From the NCBI GenBank assembly GCA_964401835.1, contig CAYNZP010000018.1, positions 1-39,490 on the forward strand: a DNA stretch of 39,490 nt, read 5' to 3'. Under the pieces are notes generated by a model, which was not told the origin of the DNA, did no database searches, and saw only the letters and a list, made by a program, of their open reading frames with translations. The DNA comes from CAYNZP01 sp964401835 (GTDB lineage: Bacteria; Planctomycetota; Phycisphaerae; SM23-33). This document shows, one piece after another, positions 1 through 9,622 of the stretch. Within the stretch, counting starts at the first letter, position 1; every line of letters starts with the position of its first letter. The position numbers were made by a program, and so were the translations under genes.

Positions 1-1370
<1,370 letters not shown>

Positions 1371-1739
1371 ACATCCGTCGTTAACCCGCAAATACAAATA
1401 CAATTAACGAATTGTCAAGCCGCCTTGACGCTCGTTGGTTTTTTAAAAATCCAGACGAACCAAAATAATTATTAATTAACTATCCCTATTCAATTGTCAA
1501 AAAGCTTCTCGCCTCGGCCCTATCGGCCGGGCTTCCAAGACTTGACGCTCTCGGCTCCCCATAAGGGGGAGTCGGAATATGTTACAGATTCATTCGCCCG
1601 CATCAAGCATTTTAACACTTATTTTTGAAGATTTCTTGAAAATATTTCAGGCGGCATAATTCCAATTGCCAATTAGCCTTACAAACACTACCTAAAACCT
1701 TCGAAATCGGTTCTTTGCTGCCTGGAAGACAACCAAGAA
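1371..1739 (-). other. Spacer between tRNA-Ala and 23S rRNA
   Basis: This 369-bp spacer holds no credible gene. It carries three short hairpins: GTCAAG/CTTGAC at 1414-1429, CGGCC/GGCCG at 1515-1529 and CTCCCC/GGGGAG at 1555-1571. The segment next to the 23S 5' end is AT-rich. These are probably pre-rRNA processing structures, but the matching 3' flank of the 23S lies outside the window, so a processing stem cannot be tested. The ORF at 1612-1797 overlaps the tRNA and is not real. Confidence 0.6.
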
Positions 1740-1812
1740 TGGAGCCAGCCGGGCTCGAACCGGCGACTTCGACGTTGCAAACGTCGCGCTCTCCCAACTG
1801 AGCTATGGCCCC
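1740..1812 (-). tRNA. tRNA-Ala (anticodon TGC)
   Basis: On the minus strand a complete 73-nt cloverleaf starts GGGGCCATAGCTCAGTTGG. The anticodon stem CGACG/CGTCG encloses the loop TTTGCAA (anticodon TGC). The T-arm contains GGTTCGAGCC. The acceptor GGGGCCA pairs with TGGCTCC and is followed by discriminator A. No CCA is encoded. With tRNA-Ile it forms the usual Ile-Ala pair of a 16S-23S spacer, here kept next to the 23S without a 16S. Confidence 0.97.
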
Positions 1813-1847
1813 GCTTCGGAATACGAACTCTCGGCATGACCGGATAA

Positions 1848-1921
<74 letters not shown>

Positions 1922-2001
1922 GAAGCATTTCATTTATCAACTCTCGCCCTGCCAAATGTCCCTAGCGGACCTAAGCTAACCGCAAGGCGTGCGAACATTC
2001 T

Positions 2002-2029
2002 ATCCTACTCAAAGAAATTTATGAGTCAA
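2002..2029 (-). promoter_or_regulatory. Candidate promoter of the tRNA-Ile/tRNA-Ala/23S unit
   Basis: In the 153-bp gap between ffh and tRNA-Ile the minus strand has TTGACT (2024-2029), a 16-bp spacer and TAGGAT (2002-2007). The predicted transcript would start about 75 nt before tRNA-Ile, giving the 23S unit its own promoter that does not depend on a 16S gene. The -35 is good and the -10 matches only 4 of 6 positions. Read-through from ffh cannot be excluded. Confidence 0.4.
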
Positions 2030-2074
2030 TATCTTCTCGGTAATTTGGAATAAATTCTTGAGGGTTAAAACACT

Positions 2075-3502
2075 CTAGCGTTTGCGTTTTTTTTTCTTTG
2101 CGCGTTCTTTTTTAGTGAGGCGTTTTGACCGCTGTTTTACCTTGAACCGCGGGCCCGCCCCGCCCATGCCCATTTGCTGCATTTGCTTGGCCATATCCAT
2201 GCGGCCTTTTGTGCCCGCACCAGCCATCTGCTTCATCATGCCAGATGCCTGATTGAAGCTCTTGACAAGGCCGGACACGTCCTGAGGCTCGGCACCGCTA
2301 CCGCGGGCAATGCGCCTGCGCCGGGACGCTTCTATTGTTGACGGGTCTTCGCGCTCGGCAGGCGTCATGGAGTAAATAATCGCCTCCATCTTTTTCATCT
2401 CGTCGCCCTGCATGCCGAAAGCGTCCATCTGAGAGCCCATGCCGGGCATGAGCTTCATAATGTCTTTGAGCGAACCCATCTTCTGGATTTGTTTAATCTG
2501 GCCGAGGAAGTCTGTAAGCGTAAACTTGCCCTTGGCCATTTTTTGCTGCATCTTTTCGGCTTCGGCTTCGTCGAACTGCTCCTGCGCTTTTTCGACAAGC
2601 GTAACGACGTCGCCCATGCCGAGTATTCGGCTGGCCATCCGGTCGGCGTGAAATTCTTCGAGGTTGTCGAGCTTTTCGCCGACACCGATGAATTTAATTG
2701 GCTTTGAGGTAACAGCCTTAACGCTAATGGCTGCACCGCCGCGGGCATCGGAATCAAACTTGGTAAGAATCACGCCGTCAAGTTCGAGCCGGTCGTTGAA
2801 TTCCTTGGCGGAGTTGACGGCATCCTGACCTGTCATCGCGTCGCATACGAGATAGATTTGATGCGGGCTTGTCGCGCGGGCGATATCCTGAGCCTGCTTC
2901 ATCATATCTTCGTCGATATGAAGTCGGCCGGCAGTGTCGATTATCACAACATCGCGCTGGTTTTTCTGAGCCCACTTGATGCTCTCGCGTGCAACGCGAA
3001 CGGGATTCTTGTCGCCCTCTATTTTGAAAACCGGAACATTTACCTGCTCGCCGACAATAGTCAGCTGATCCACAGCAGCCGGCCTTTGCAAGTCGCAGGC
3101 AACCATCATCGGCTGCTTGCCCTGGGCCTGCATGTACTTGGCGAGCTTTCCGCATGTAGTTGTCTTACCACTACCCTGCAGACCTGCCATCATGATGATT
3201 GTCGGTGGCGGGCTGACGTAGTAAATCCGCGAATCAACCGGCCCCATAAGATTGGTCAGTTCATCCTGGACGACCTTGACCATCAGCTGGCCCGGATGCA
3301 GAGACTTTATCACTTCCGTGCCGATTGCCTTTTGGACGACGCAGTCGCAGAACTCGCGAGCTACCTTGTAATTGACGTCCGCTTCGAGCAGCGCCCTGCG
3401 AATGTCGCGCATGGCATCCTTGATATTCTGCTCGTTAATACGCCCTCGGCCCGACATCTGGCGGAAGACGTCACTGAATTTTTCCGTAAGTGCTTCAAAC
3501 AT
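2075..3502 (-). CDS. ffh: Signal recognition particle protein Ffh
   Basis: Ffh is the GTPase of the signal recognition particle. It binds 4.5S RNA and signal sequences of nascent membrane and secreted proteins and delivers ribosomes to FtsY. The 475 residues show the N-domain with ALLEADVNYKVAREF (about 37-51), the P-loop GLQGSGKTT (107-115), DTAGRLHID and TKFDSDARGGA in the G-domain, then a Met-rich M-domain with IEASRRRRIARGSG for RNA binding. The G4 region reads TKFDSDARGG where TKLDGDARGG is usual. The tail is very basic (KKERAKKKKRKR). The start MFEALTEKFSDVF is typical of the family. No 4.5S RNA gene was recognised nearby. Its product is needed for exporting the membrane proteins encoded in this window. 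Confidence 0.97.
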   Translation of the reverse strand: MFEALTEKFSDVFRQMSGRGRINEQNIKDAMRDIRRALLEADVNYKVAREFCDCVVQKAIGTEVIKSLHPGQLMVKVVQDELTNLMGPVDSRIYYVSPPPTIIMMAGLQGSGKTTTCGKLAKYMQAQGKQPMMVACDLQRPAAVDQLTIVGEQVNVPVFKIEGDKNPVRVARESIKWAQKNQRDVVIIDTAGRLHIDEDMMKQAQDIARATSPHQIYLVCDAMTGQDAVNSAKEFNDRLELDGVILTKFDSDARGGAAISVKAVTSKPIKFIGVGEKLDNLEEFHADRMASRILGMGDVVTLVEKAQEQFDEAEAEKMQQKMAKGKFTLTDFLGQIKQIQKMGSLKDIMKLMPGMGSQMDAFGMQGDEMKKMEAIIYSMTPAEREDPSTIEASRRRRIARGSGAEPQDVSGLVKSFNQASGMMKQMAGAGTKGRMDMAKQMQQMGMGGAGPRFKVKQRSKRLTKKERAKKKKRKR

Positions 3503-3511
3503 AGGCCTAAG

Positions 3512-3540
3512 AAGATATCAATTTTTGATTGGCTTGGCAA
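3512..3540 (-). promoter_or_regulatory. Candidate ffh promoter
   Basis: The minus strand carries TTGCCA (3535-3540), a 17-bp spacer and TATCTT (3512-3517). The -10 ends only 9 bp before the ffh ATG, so a transcript from this promoter would be almost leaderless. AGG lies just upstream of the ATG. This is a motif match only; a promoter further upstream is also possible. Confidence 0.3.
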
Positions 3541-3693
3541 AGAGACAACTGCAGCTAATAAAAAATACGCCTTCAAATTTATTCATAATCCCCGCGCATT
3601 TCCCCAACCCGGCCACTTCAAAAGTGTCTTAAAAGATGAGTTTGGCACCTAGAATTATATGGGGCCTATTGGGCAGAGCCCGAGGAGTAAACT

Positions 3694-4980
3694 ATGTCTC
3701 CCACGCGCACTTTAGTAATTAGCGCGATCGCTATTTCCTTTTTTGTCGGCTGCACTTACGGGGGTTATGTCATCGGCCTGAGTGGCGGAAACTCCGAAGC
3801 AGCTTCCAGAAAAGATGTTAGTGATATCGCGCAATATATCGATTCTATCAACAATGCAAAGACAGCCAAGCAGGCTATCGACGCTTATGGTCAGGGCTTA
3901 GAAATAGACCAAACCGACCTTGATCTGCAAAGGGCCTACATGCGAAAGACGGTCGAACTCGAAAGGTTGGACCTTGCAGAAAAACCCGCCAAATTCCTGG
4001 TTATCGCTGACCCCGAGCCAGCCGACGCCTGGGCTGTGCTGGCATTTCGCCACGCAGAGGACGGGGAATTTGAGGCGGGTCTCAAGGCGGTAATCCGCGC
4101 TTCGAAGGACCTGAGCGACAATCGCGATGTCCAGCGACTTGCTGGCCAGCTTTTTGCATGGTACGACAATACAGACCAAAAGCCTGAGCTTTCTGGGGAA
4201 CTGCAAGACTCGCTGATAGACGCCCGCAAAAAAATTGACGGGAAGGATGATTTCAAAAAGGCTTATGAGGAAGTAACCGAGGCATTTAAGGATTCACCCA
4301 AACCTTCGGATGAAGAAATAATCACTGCCGACACTGAAGACGAAGAGCCCGAAGGAGAAACGGGATTTGTCACCAAGATAATCGAATACAGATCGTATCC
4401 GGTTTATGTTTCGGGATTCTACTATCCGTATTTCTATGGCTATCACTATGCGCCCTATAGATATTATGGACACAGACACTATGGATACCATAGATACTAC
4501 GGGCACCGCAGACGCTATGGGCATTACGGTAGCAGCTTCAAAAACCACTTGCTCCACCGTCGAGGACGTGGATTGGGGCGTATCCATGACAAGCGGCACT
4601 ATCTAAGGGGCTTTGGCGGCAGGCGTCGTCATAATTTCCTGGGCTCAAACCGCGGCACGAGATTCTCTGCAAGGCTACGCAAAGGCACCAACAAGAACAG
4701 ACGTTCCATATTTACCAGATCTCGAATTAACAACTTACCTTCTCGCAGACTAAACCCCGGGCATATGACCATACGAAATCCTAGAGCCAGGCTCGGAAGA
4801 ATGCGCAACACGATACAAGGCAGAGCCGGGCGGCTTGGTGGTAGGCGGCTTGGTGGTGGGCGGCTTGGCGGTGGGCGGCTTGGCGCGGGCCAAGGCGGCG
4901 GTCGCTCTGGCGGAACTCGCGGGGGCGGCCGTTCTGGTGGCATGCGCGGCGGCGCACGAGGTGGCGGCGGTCGAAGATAA
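3694..4980 (+). CDS. Bipolar secreted protein with helical N-half and Tyr/His- and Arg/Gly-rich C-half
   Basis: I do not recognise a named family. The 428-residue protein has an N-terminal hydrophobic segment (VISAIAISFFVGCTYGGYVIG, about 8-28) that looks like a signal peptide or anchor. FVGC is a poor lipobox. An alpha-helical, TPR-like, mostly acidic region follows (about 35-225), ending in an acidic linker with DTEDEEPEGE. The composition then reverses: a Tyr/His-rich stretch (YYPYFYGYHYAPYRYYGHRH, about 242-275) leads into a very basic Arg/Gly tail ending RGGARGGGGRR. Four 15-bp tandem repeats encode the RLGGG units. GAGGAG about 8 bp before the ATG supports the start. Function unknown; a structural or nucleic-acid- or polymer-binding envelope protein is possible. 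It converges on mtnP with two bases between the stop codons. Confidence 0.75.
   Translation: MSPTRTLVISAIAISFFVGCTYGGYVIGLSGGNSEAASRKDVSDIAQYIDSINNAKTAKQAIDAYGQGLEIDQTDLDLQRAYMRKTVELERLDLAEKPAKFLVIADPEPADAWAVLAFRHAEDGEFEAGLKAVIRASKDLSDNRDVQRLAGQLFAWYDNTDQKPELSGELQDSLIDARKKIDGKDDFKKAYEEVTEAFKDSPKPSDEEIITADTEDEEPEGETGFVTKIIEYRSYPVYVSGFYYPYFYGYHYAPYRYYGHRHYGYHRYYGHRRRYGHYGSSFKNHLLHRRGRGLGRIHDKRHYLRGFGGRRRHNFLGSNRGTRFSARLRKGTNKNRRSIFTRSRINNLPSRRLNPGHMTIRNPRARLGRMRNTIQGRAGRLGGRRLGGGRLGGGRLGAGQGGGRSGGTRGGGRSGGMRGGARGGGGRR
4831..4890 (+). repeat. Four 15-bp in-frame tandem repeats
   Basis: Four consecutive 15-bp units beginning CGGCTTGG (4831, 4846, 4861, 4876) each encode an RLGGG-type pentapeptide in the Arg/Gly tail of the preceding protein. 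Units differ by one to a few bases, and the last has diverged most. This looks like recent slippage expansion inside a coding sequence, so length may vary between strains. Confidence 0.85.
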
Positions 4981-4982
4981 AC

Positions 4983-5858
4983 TTAGAGGTATCTGTCTAT
5001 CAGTAACGCAAGTTTTTCACGGGTTGCTGGGGTAATCATTTTTTTGTCCGACCAGATTGCCATCTCCATTGCACTGTGAGCCGGTGACGGAACAGACGCT
5101 ATTTCGTCGAATCTGGCCACTGCCTCTTTTATCAACGCCACAGCGTTGCTGGTTGCTTCCATCAGGTTGCCGATAATCTCCTTGAGCAGTTCCTGTTTAT
5201 CCAAAGACTCGGAGGTGGGACACCAGCAGTCATAATCGCTAGGCAGGCAAACAATCGCATACGAAAGCTCCGCCTCACGCGCGAGCTTTGCCTCTGGCAT
5301 GCAGGTCATGCCGATAAGGTCGCCACCCCACAGCCGGTGCATCTCACTCTCGGCTCGTGTCGAAAATACCGGGCCTTCCATACAGACATATGTTCCGCTG
5401 TCGTGCATTTTCGTTTTTACGGCATTGGCGCAATTCAAAAGATGCTTACGAAGCACCGGGCAAAACGGGGCTGCGGATTCAACATGGACGGCGATGTCGT
5501 CGTAAAACGTTGGTTCACGTCGGAATGTCTTATCGATTACCTGGTCGGGAATAACCAGATGCTTGGGCTCTATTTCTTCGCGAAGGGAGCCGACAGCGCC
5601 AGAAGCAATGACGTGGGTGCAGCCGATTTTTTTCAACGCGTAAATATTGGCGCGGTAGTTAACCTTTGATGGCGGAATAAGGTGGCCGGTTCCGTGGCGG
5701 TTCAGCAAGGCTATGTCGGTGCCCTTCCAGTTTGCGTTGATTATTTCCGACGACGGCTCACCGAACGGCGTCGAAACATTCTCTGAGCTGCCCTTTTCTG
5801 TCGCCAATGCATCGCCAAGCCCGCTTCCACCGATAATACCGACCTTAACCTTCGCCAT
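4983..5858 (-). CDS. mtnP: S-methyl-5'-thioadenosine phosphorylase
   Basis: The enzyme phosphorolyses methylthioadenosine, the by-product of polyamine synthesis, to adenine and 5-methylthioribose-1-phosphate in the cytoplasmic methionine salvage route. The 291 residues carry the signature series GIIGGSGL (7-14), RHGTGH (54-59), NYRANIYAL, ASGAVGSL, QVIDKT, YVCMEGPVFSTRAES, GMTCMPEAKLAREAELSYA and DYDCW. These fit MTAP rather than purine nucleoside phosphorylase. Length is normal. GAAGGGAAG precedes the ATG. It starts 52 bp after the AsmA-like gene on the same strand and may be co-transcribed with it. No other methionine salvage gene is in the window. Confidence 0.95.
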   Translation of the reverse strand: MAKVKVGIIGGSGLGDALATEKGSSENVSTPFGEPSSEIINANWKGTDIALLNRHGTGHLIPPSKVNYRANIYALKKIGCTHVIASGAVGSLREEIEPKHLVIPDQVIDKTFRREPTFYDDIAVHVESAAPFCPVLRKHLLNCANAVKTKMHDSGTYVCMEGPVFSTRAESEMHRLWGGDLIGMTCMPEAKLAREAELSYAIVCLPSDYDCWCPTSESLDKQELLKEIIGNLMEATSNAVALIKEAVARFDEIASVPSPAHSAMEMAIWSDKKMITPATREKLALLIDRYL

Positions 5859-5910
5859 TCAATCTTCCCTTCATTCGTATGTTAATAATTAGCAATGATA
5901 TATTCTGAGT

Positions 5911-8900
5911 TTACTTCTTGCCAGGTGTAACCAGCCGCCGCAGAGCGTCATCGAGGCTTCTGAATGTAACGACCCTTTCTTTCGGTTTTGTCAGCGTGCC
6001 GGTAACACGATATTCCACCAGCTCACGTGCGATGCCGGCCAGGAGTTCATCTGCCGGATTTGGAATACGTCTAAGGCGGCCGTAAGGATCGGCAAGGAAC
6101 GTCATATCCAATTCCTTGGTCTTCATATCTACAGTGCCGCTGCCAATTATCGATGTCGGGCCAATAAGATGAATCTCAGACAAGATAAGCTCATTGCCCC
6201 TTAAATGGTAAGTCAACTCCCCTTCCGTAAACGCCGATCCGCCCGGAACGCCAAGGTAAAGCACATGCAGAAGGTCCATCACAACTGGCAACTTGTAAAT
6301 CTGTCCATCGGTTATCTGAAGCCTGCCCGTAGCCTGGCGACTCTCGGGTTTACCCGCAATGGCAATGAGTCTCATGTCGCCAGTGAGTAAACCTTTGAGA
6401 TTCAGCTTCTTTTTATCTCCCTGGTTTCCACTCGTTGCTGCTGCAAAAAGATCCTCCAGTTTCACCTCTTTAACGGAAAGAGAAATTGCATATTCGAGGG
6501 GTTCGGAAAGCTTTATTTTCGCTATGCCACTGAGCCAACCGCCATGAGCCTTTCCGATAAGGTCTTCTATGTAAATCGTCGGGCTCTTTGGACCTTTACG
6601 CAACCTTGCGCTTAGGTCCCTGACCTGTTGCCTTCCGACAACAACGCTATCTAACGCGGCCTTGGCGTCAAGTTCCATGCCTTCCTTGTCCTGCCGGGCC
6701 CAGCCTGTAACCTGTCCGGAAAATCGCTTATCTCCCAGCCCGATATCGATTACCGCCTGATTGAACCTGGCTGATCCGTCTATCCGCCAGTCTTTCAGCT
6801 CGAACGAATCCCGACTCTCAGCTACCTTATCGGCAGGAAGTGTTGTCGGGGTTTTACTGGTGCTGGAGACGACCAATTTTCGAAAATTGAGATCGCAGGT
6901 TCCGCCCGGCTTGAACCTTTTTGCCAGCGGGGCAAATTCACCTGGCAGTGCAGTGAGAAATTCTTTATCTATCGGAAGGTTCTTTGCCTCGAGTGTAAAT
7001 TCTGCTGAGTGCTGATCAAATTGGCTTGGATTTTCACCAGGTTCTGTAACGATAGTTCCGCTTAACTTCGCAACCAACTGCTCATCGACCATTTGGCAGT
7101 TGTCCAATACAACCTTGCCGGGCTCGGCTGTAATCTGCCCTGTTATGCCCCGTAGGGTGTACGGGAATGCCTCGTAGGTTATCTGCATATCCTTGGCCAG
7201 CATAACGAGTCGATAATCCAGCTCTTTCTCGTTGCCAGGCATATTGAACTGCAATGACATGTCCATATCGGCCTGGCCGGCCGGCGAAAAACGCTGCCAA
7301 ATTTTCTTTACATCGCCTGGAAGTGCCTGGAAAAACTCCCTGTCAAAGTTTATATCGGTGCCCGTTACTCTCAGATCGAAAGCCAGATCTTCCTCACCGT
7401 AGAAAATCTGCCCACTGGCGGCAACCGGAGCAACTCCATGCTTACCGCTGATGTTTTCTAAAATCACCCGTCCCGGCTGAATCGTCAGGACACCCTGGCC
7501 ATTTGAAATCGGATACGGGAAAATGGTTGGATTGATGGATACATCTTCCAGTGTAGCAATGACATTGTAATCCAGGCTCTGGCCGGGGGCTTTTGTTACA
7601 TTTGCGGTTACTCTCTGGGCCAGTCCGCTGAGATTAAGCGGCTGTAATAACTGTTTGCCATTTTTGCCAATCGCGTTTGAAAGCGTCTCATCGAGTGGCA
7701 ATTCCTTGACTGAAATGGAAATGTCAACTTGGGACTTATCTGCAGAACTTAAGCCGAGGATTTCTCCGTGCAACGTCCCGCTGGCCTGTCCATGCCGACC
7801 AGTAGCGGAATCTATGAAAATATTATCGTTTTCAATCCGCACCTGGCCCGAAATTTTTTCCAATGGATACGGAAAGCCTTTGTAAACAATGCCCCCACGG
7901 CCATCCATCGTCAGTTTCACATCGACGCTGTGCTTTTCATCTTCCGAGCGCCTTTTAACGCGAATAAGAAGGTCACCAATTCCTGTTGGCTTGAGGGCCT
8001 GCCAAATATTCAGATATTTCTCGGGCAACGAGTTCTTTAGTTCTTCGTTGAAATGTCCTTCAGTAACTTCGACTTTCACGTCGAACGCTTTTTTGCCCCG
8101 AAGGTTGGTGACATCGCCAAAAATCTTCACCCGCGTATCACCGTTTCGTCCTCTTAGGTTTTTGAGCACAACGCTATCTTTTGAAAATTCAACTGTGCCC
8201 GTAATGTCATGAACCGGATAGGGAAAATGCCTGTAGACGATGCCAACGCCGTTGAGCTGGCTGGTGCCCTTAAATACAATTTCCCCGGTTTCCAAACGCC
8301 TGAAATTAATCAATACTGACGCCTTGCCGGTCGGGTCGCACTCTTTGCGTATGAAATTAAAAACGGAAGTAAAGCCGGTCGCGTCCTCCTGGGCAGAGGG
8401 CAATTCCATGTCCTGGATTTTAATATTTACATTGAACGGACTTTTGGGAGCGTACCCATCATACTTTCCTGACATGTGAAACTTTGCATTACCGGCTTTG
8501 GGGATCTCACCGGCAATATCGGAAATTGTTACGCCTTTTTCATCAAATCCGAGCAACCCGCTGACATGCACAAGCTCCAGCCCGCCCTGGTCCGGCGGAA
8601 GTGTTAAGGAGACATCAGCAAGCTCGAACTCTATAGGCCCATCCGCTGTTTCCGAATCGGGTTTGGCCTTTGGGTTAAGGTTGCCTTTTACTGAATAATT
8701 CTCCAACCATTTGCGATATTTGGTCGGTAAAAAATCTTTGATGTTCGGAATCGGCACCTGTCCGCCGAGTGGCGTCACATCAGCTGTCCGCACATTGAGC
8801 GCGACCGATGCCTGGATAGGAACCTGCTGGCCGACACGTTCCTCTTCGAAGGAAACGATATAGACATCGCTGCCCCTGGGAATCATGGACATGTTAAGCG

Positions 8901-9519
8901 ATATCTCATCTCTTCTTTCGCGAAGATGACGGTATTTTTCCAGAACGATAAGTTTGCCATCACGAACGTGAATCGGCGGAAGAGCCCCTTCCCAGACAGA
9001 CTCCTTGCCCTCGCGCATCAGCTTGAGCATTTCTAGCAGCTTCTGGGCATTAACGGTGTCGGCGGGTATATCGTACTCCAGGGTTACGACCGGCCGGCTG
9101 CAGATAATATCAGTCGGTTGAAGGCTGGCCTTCATAAACAGCGACCACGGACGATGCCGCATCACAACTTTTTCCGCGCTGAAAAATGGTGAAGGTGAAT
9201 CGTCACCCGGAATGAAAAGCCGAACATTTCGAAGCTCGATGCCACCGAAAAGATGGAAGCTGGCATCTTTTACTTTTACCTTCCCGCCTGTGAGATTATG
9301 TAGATAGCTTTGGGCTTCTTTTCGTATACGGCGGTCATTTGTGAAATACCAATAGCCATATACCATTACAAGTAAAAGCGCCAAAATAACCACTCCGGCC
9401 CCGTGGCGATGCGGAGAAATATACCGCCACATTCGCTTGCGCCTTTGTGGGAATTTTTTCACGGGAAATTTCGCGAAAACTCCCGAGATCGTTTCAATTA
9501 CCTTTTTGATTATCCGCAA
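5911..9519 (-). CDS. Large AsmA-like envelope protein with internal FPYP repeats
   Basis: The 1202-residue protein has a basic N-terminus, one transmembrane helix (about residues 39-57, VVILALLLVMVYGYWYF), then the AsmA-type opening LTGGKVKVKDASFHLFGGIELRNVRLF. The long periplasmic part is beta-strand rich. At least four modules recur around FPYP or FPYT motifs (residues about 433, 549, 668 and 786, so every 116-119 residues), each followed by GITG/KISG-like strands. The C-terminal region (about 1060-1195, LKGLLTGDMRLIAI, then GSGTVDMKTKELDMTFLADP) matches the AsmA/YhdP C-terminal type. The AsmA/TamB superfamily is known to form grooves that bridge inner and outer membranes for lipid transport; that role here is inference. 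It sits between a UvrC-like gene and mtnP on the same strand. Confidence 0.8.
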   Translation of the reverse strand: MRIIKKVIETISGVFAKFPVKKFPQRRKRMWRYISPHRHGAGVVILALLLVMVYGYWYFTNDRRIRKEAQSYLHNLTGGKVKVKDASFHLFGGIELRNVRLFIPGDDSPSPFFSAEKVVMRHRPWSLFMKASLQPTDIICSRPVVTLEYDIPADTVNAQKLLEMLKLMREGKESVWEGALPPIHVRDGKLIVLEKYRHLRERRDEISLNMSMIPRGSDVYIVSFEEERVGQQVPIQASVALNVRTADVTPLGGQVPIPNIKDFLPTKYRKWLENYSVKGNLNPKAKPDSETADGPIEFELADVSLTLPPDQGGLELVHVSGLLGFDEKGVTISDIAGEIPKAGNAKFHMSGKYDGYAPKSPFNVNIKIQDMELPSAQEDATGFTSVFNFIRKECDPTGKASVLINFRRLETGEIVFKGTSQLNGVGIVYRHFPYPVHDITGTVEFSKDSVVLKNLRGRNGDTRVKIFGDVTNLRGKKAFDVKVEVTEGHFNEELKNSLPEKYLNIWQALKPTGIGDLLIRVKRRSEDEKHSVDVKLTMDGRGGIVYKGFPYPLEKISGQVRIENDNIFIDSATGRHGQASGTLHGEILGLSSADKSQVDISISVKELPLDETLSNAIGKNGKQLLQPLNLSGLAQRVTANVTKAPGQSLDYNVIATLEDVSINPTIFPYPISNGQGVLTIQPGRVILENISGKHGVAPVAASGQIFYGEEDLAFDLRVTGTDINFDREFFQALPGDVKKIWQRFSPAGQADMDMSLQFNMPGNEKELDYRLVMLAKDMQITYEAFPYTLRGITGQITAEPGKVVLDNCQMVDEQLVAKLSGTIVTEPGENPSQFDQHSAEFTLEAKNLPIDKEFLTALPGEFAPLAKRFKPGGTCDLNFRKLVVSSTSKTPTTLPADKVAESRDSFELKDWRIDGSARFNQAVIDIGLGDKRFSGQVTGWARQDKEGMELDAKAALDSVVVGRQQVRDLSARLRKGPKSPTIYIEDLIGKAHGGWLSGIAKIKLSEPLEYAISLSVKEVKLEDLFAAATSGNQGDKKKLNLKGLLTGDMRLIAIAGKPESRQATGRLQITDGQIYKLPVVMDLLHVLYLGVPGGSAFTEGELTYHLRGNELILSEIHLIGPTSIIGSGTVDMKTKELDMTFLADPYGRLRRIPNPADELLAGIARELVEYRVTGTLTKPKERVVTFRSLDDALRRLVTPGKK

Positions 9520-9622
9520 ATCCTACTGCCCTTCTTCGGCAAGGGTTTTACGATACCTCGCCAAAACAGGTGGAAATTTAATCCAGACATTATAACTTCC
9601 TGGCTCGTAAGAACCGAGTTTT

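Noticed and set aside
2858..3652. A 264-codon plus-strand frame antisense to ffh
   Set aside because: It covers the Ffh GTPase domain on the opposite strand and has no recognisable motif.
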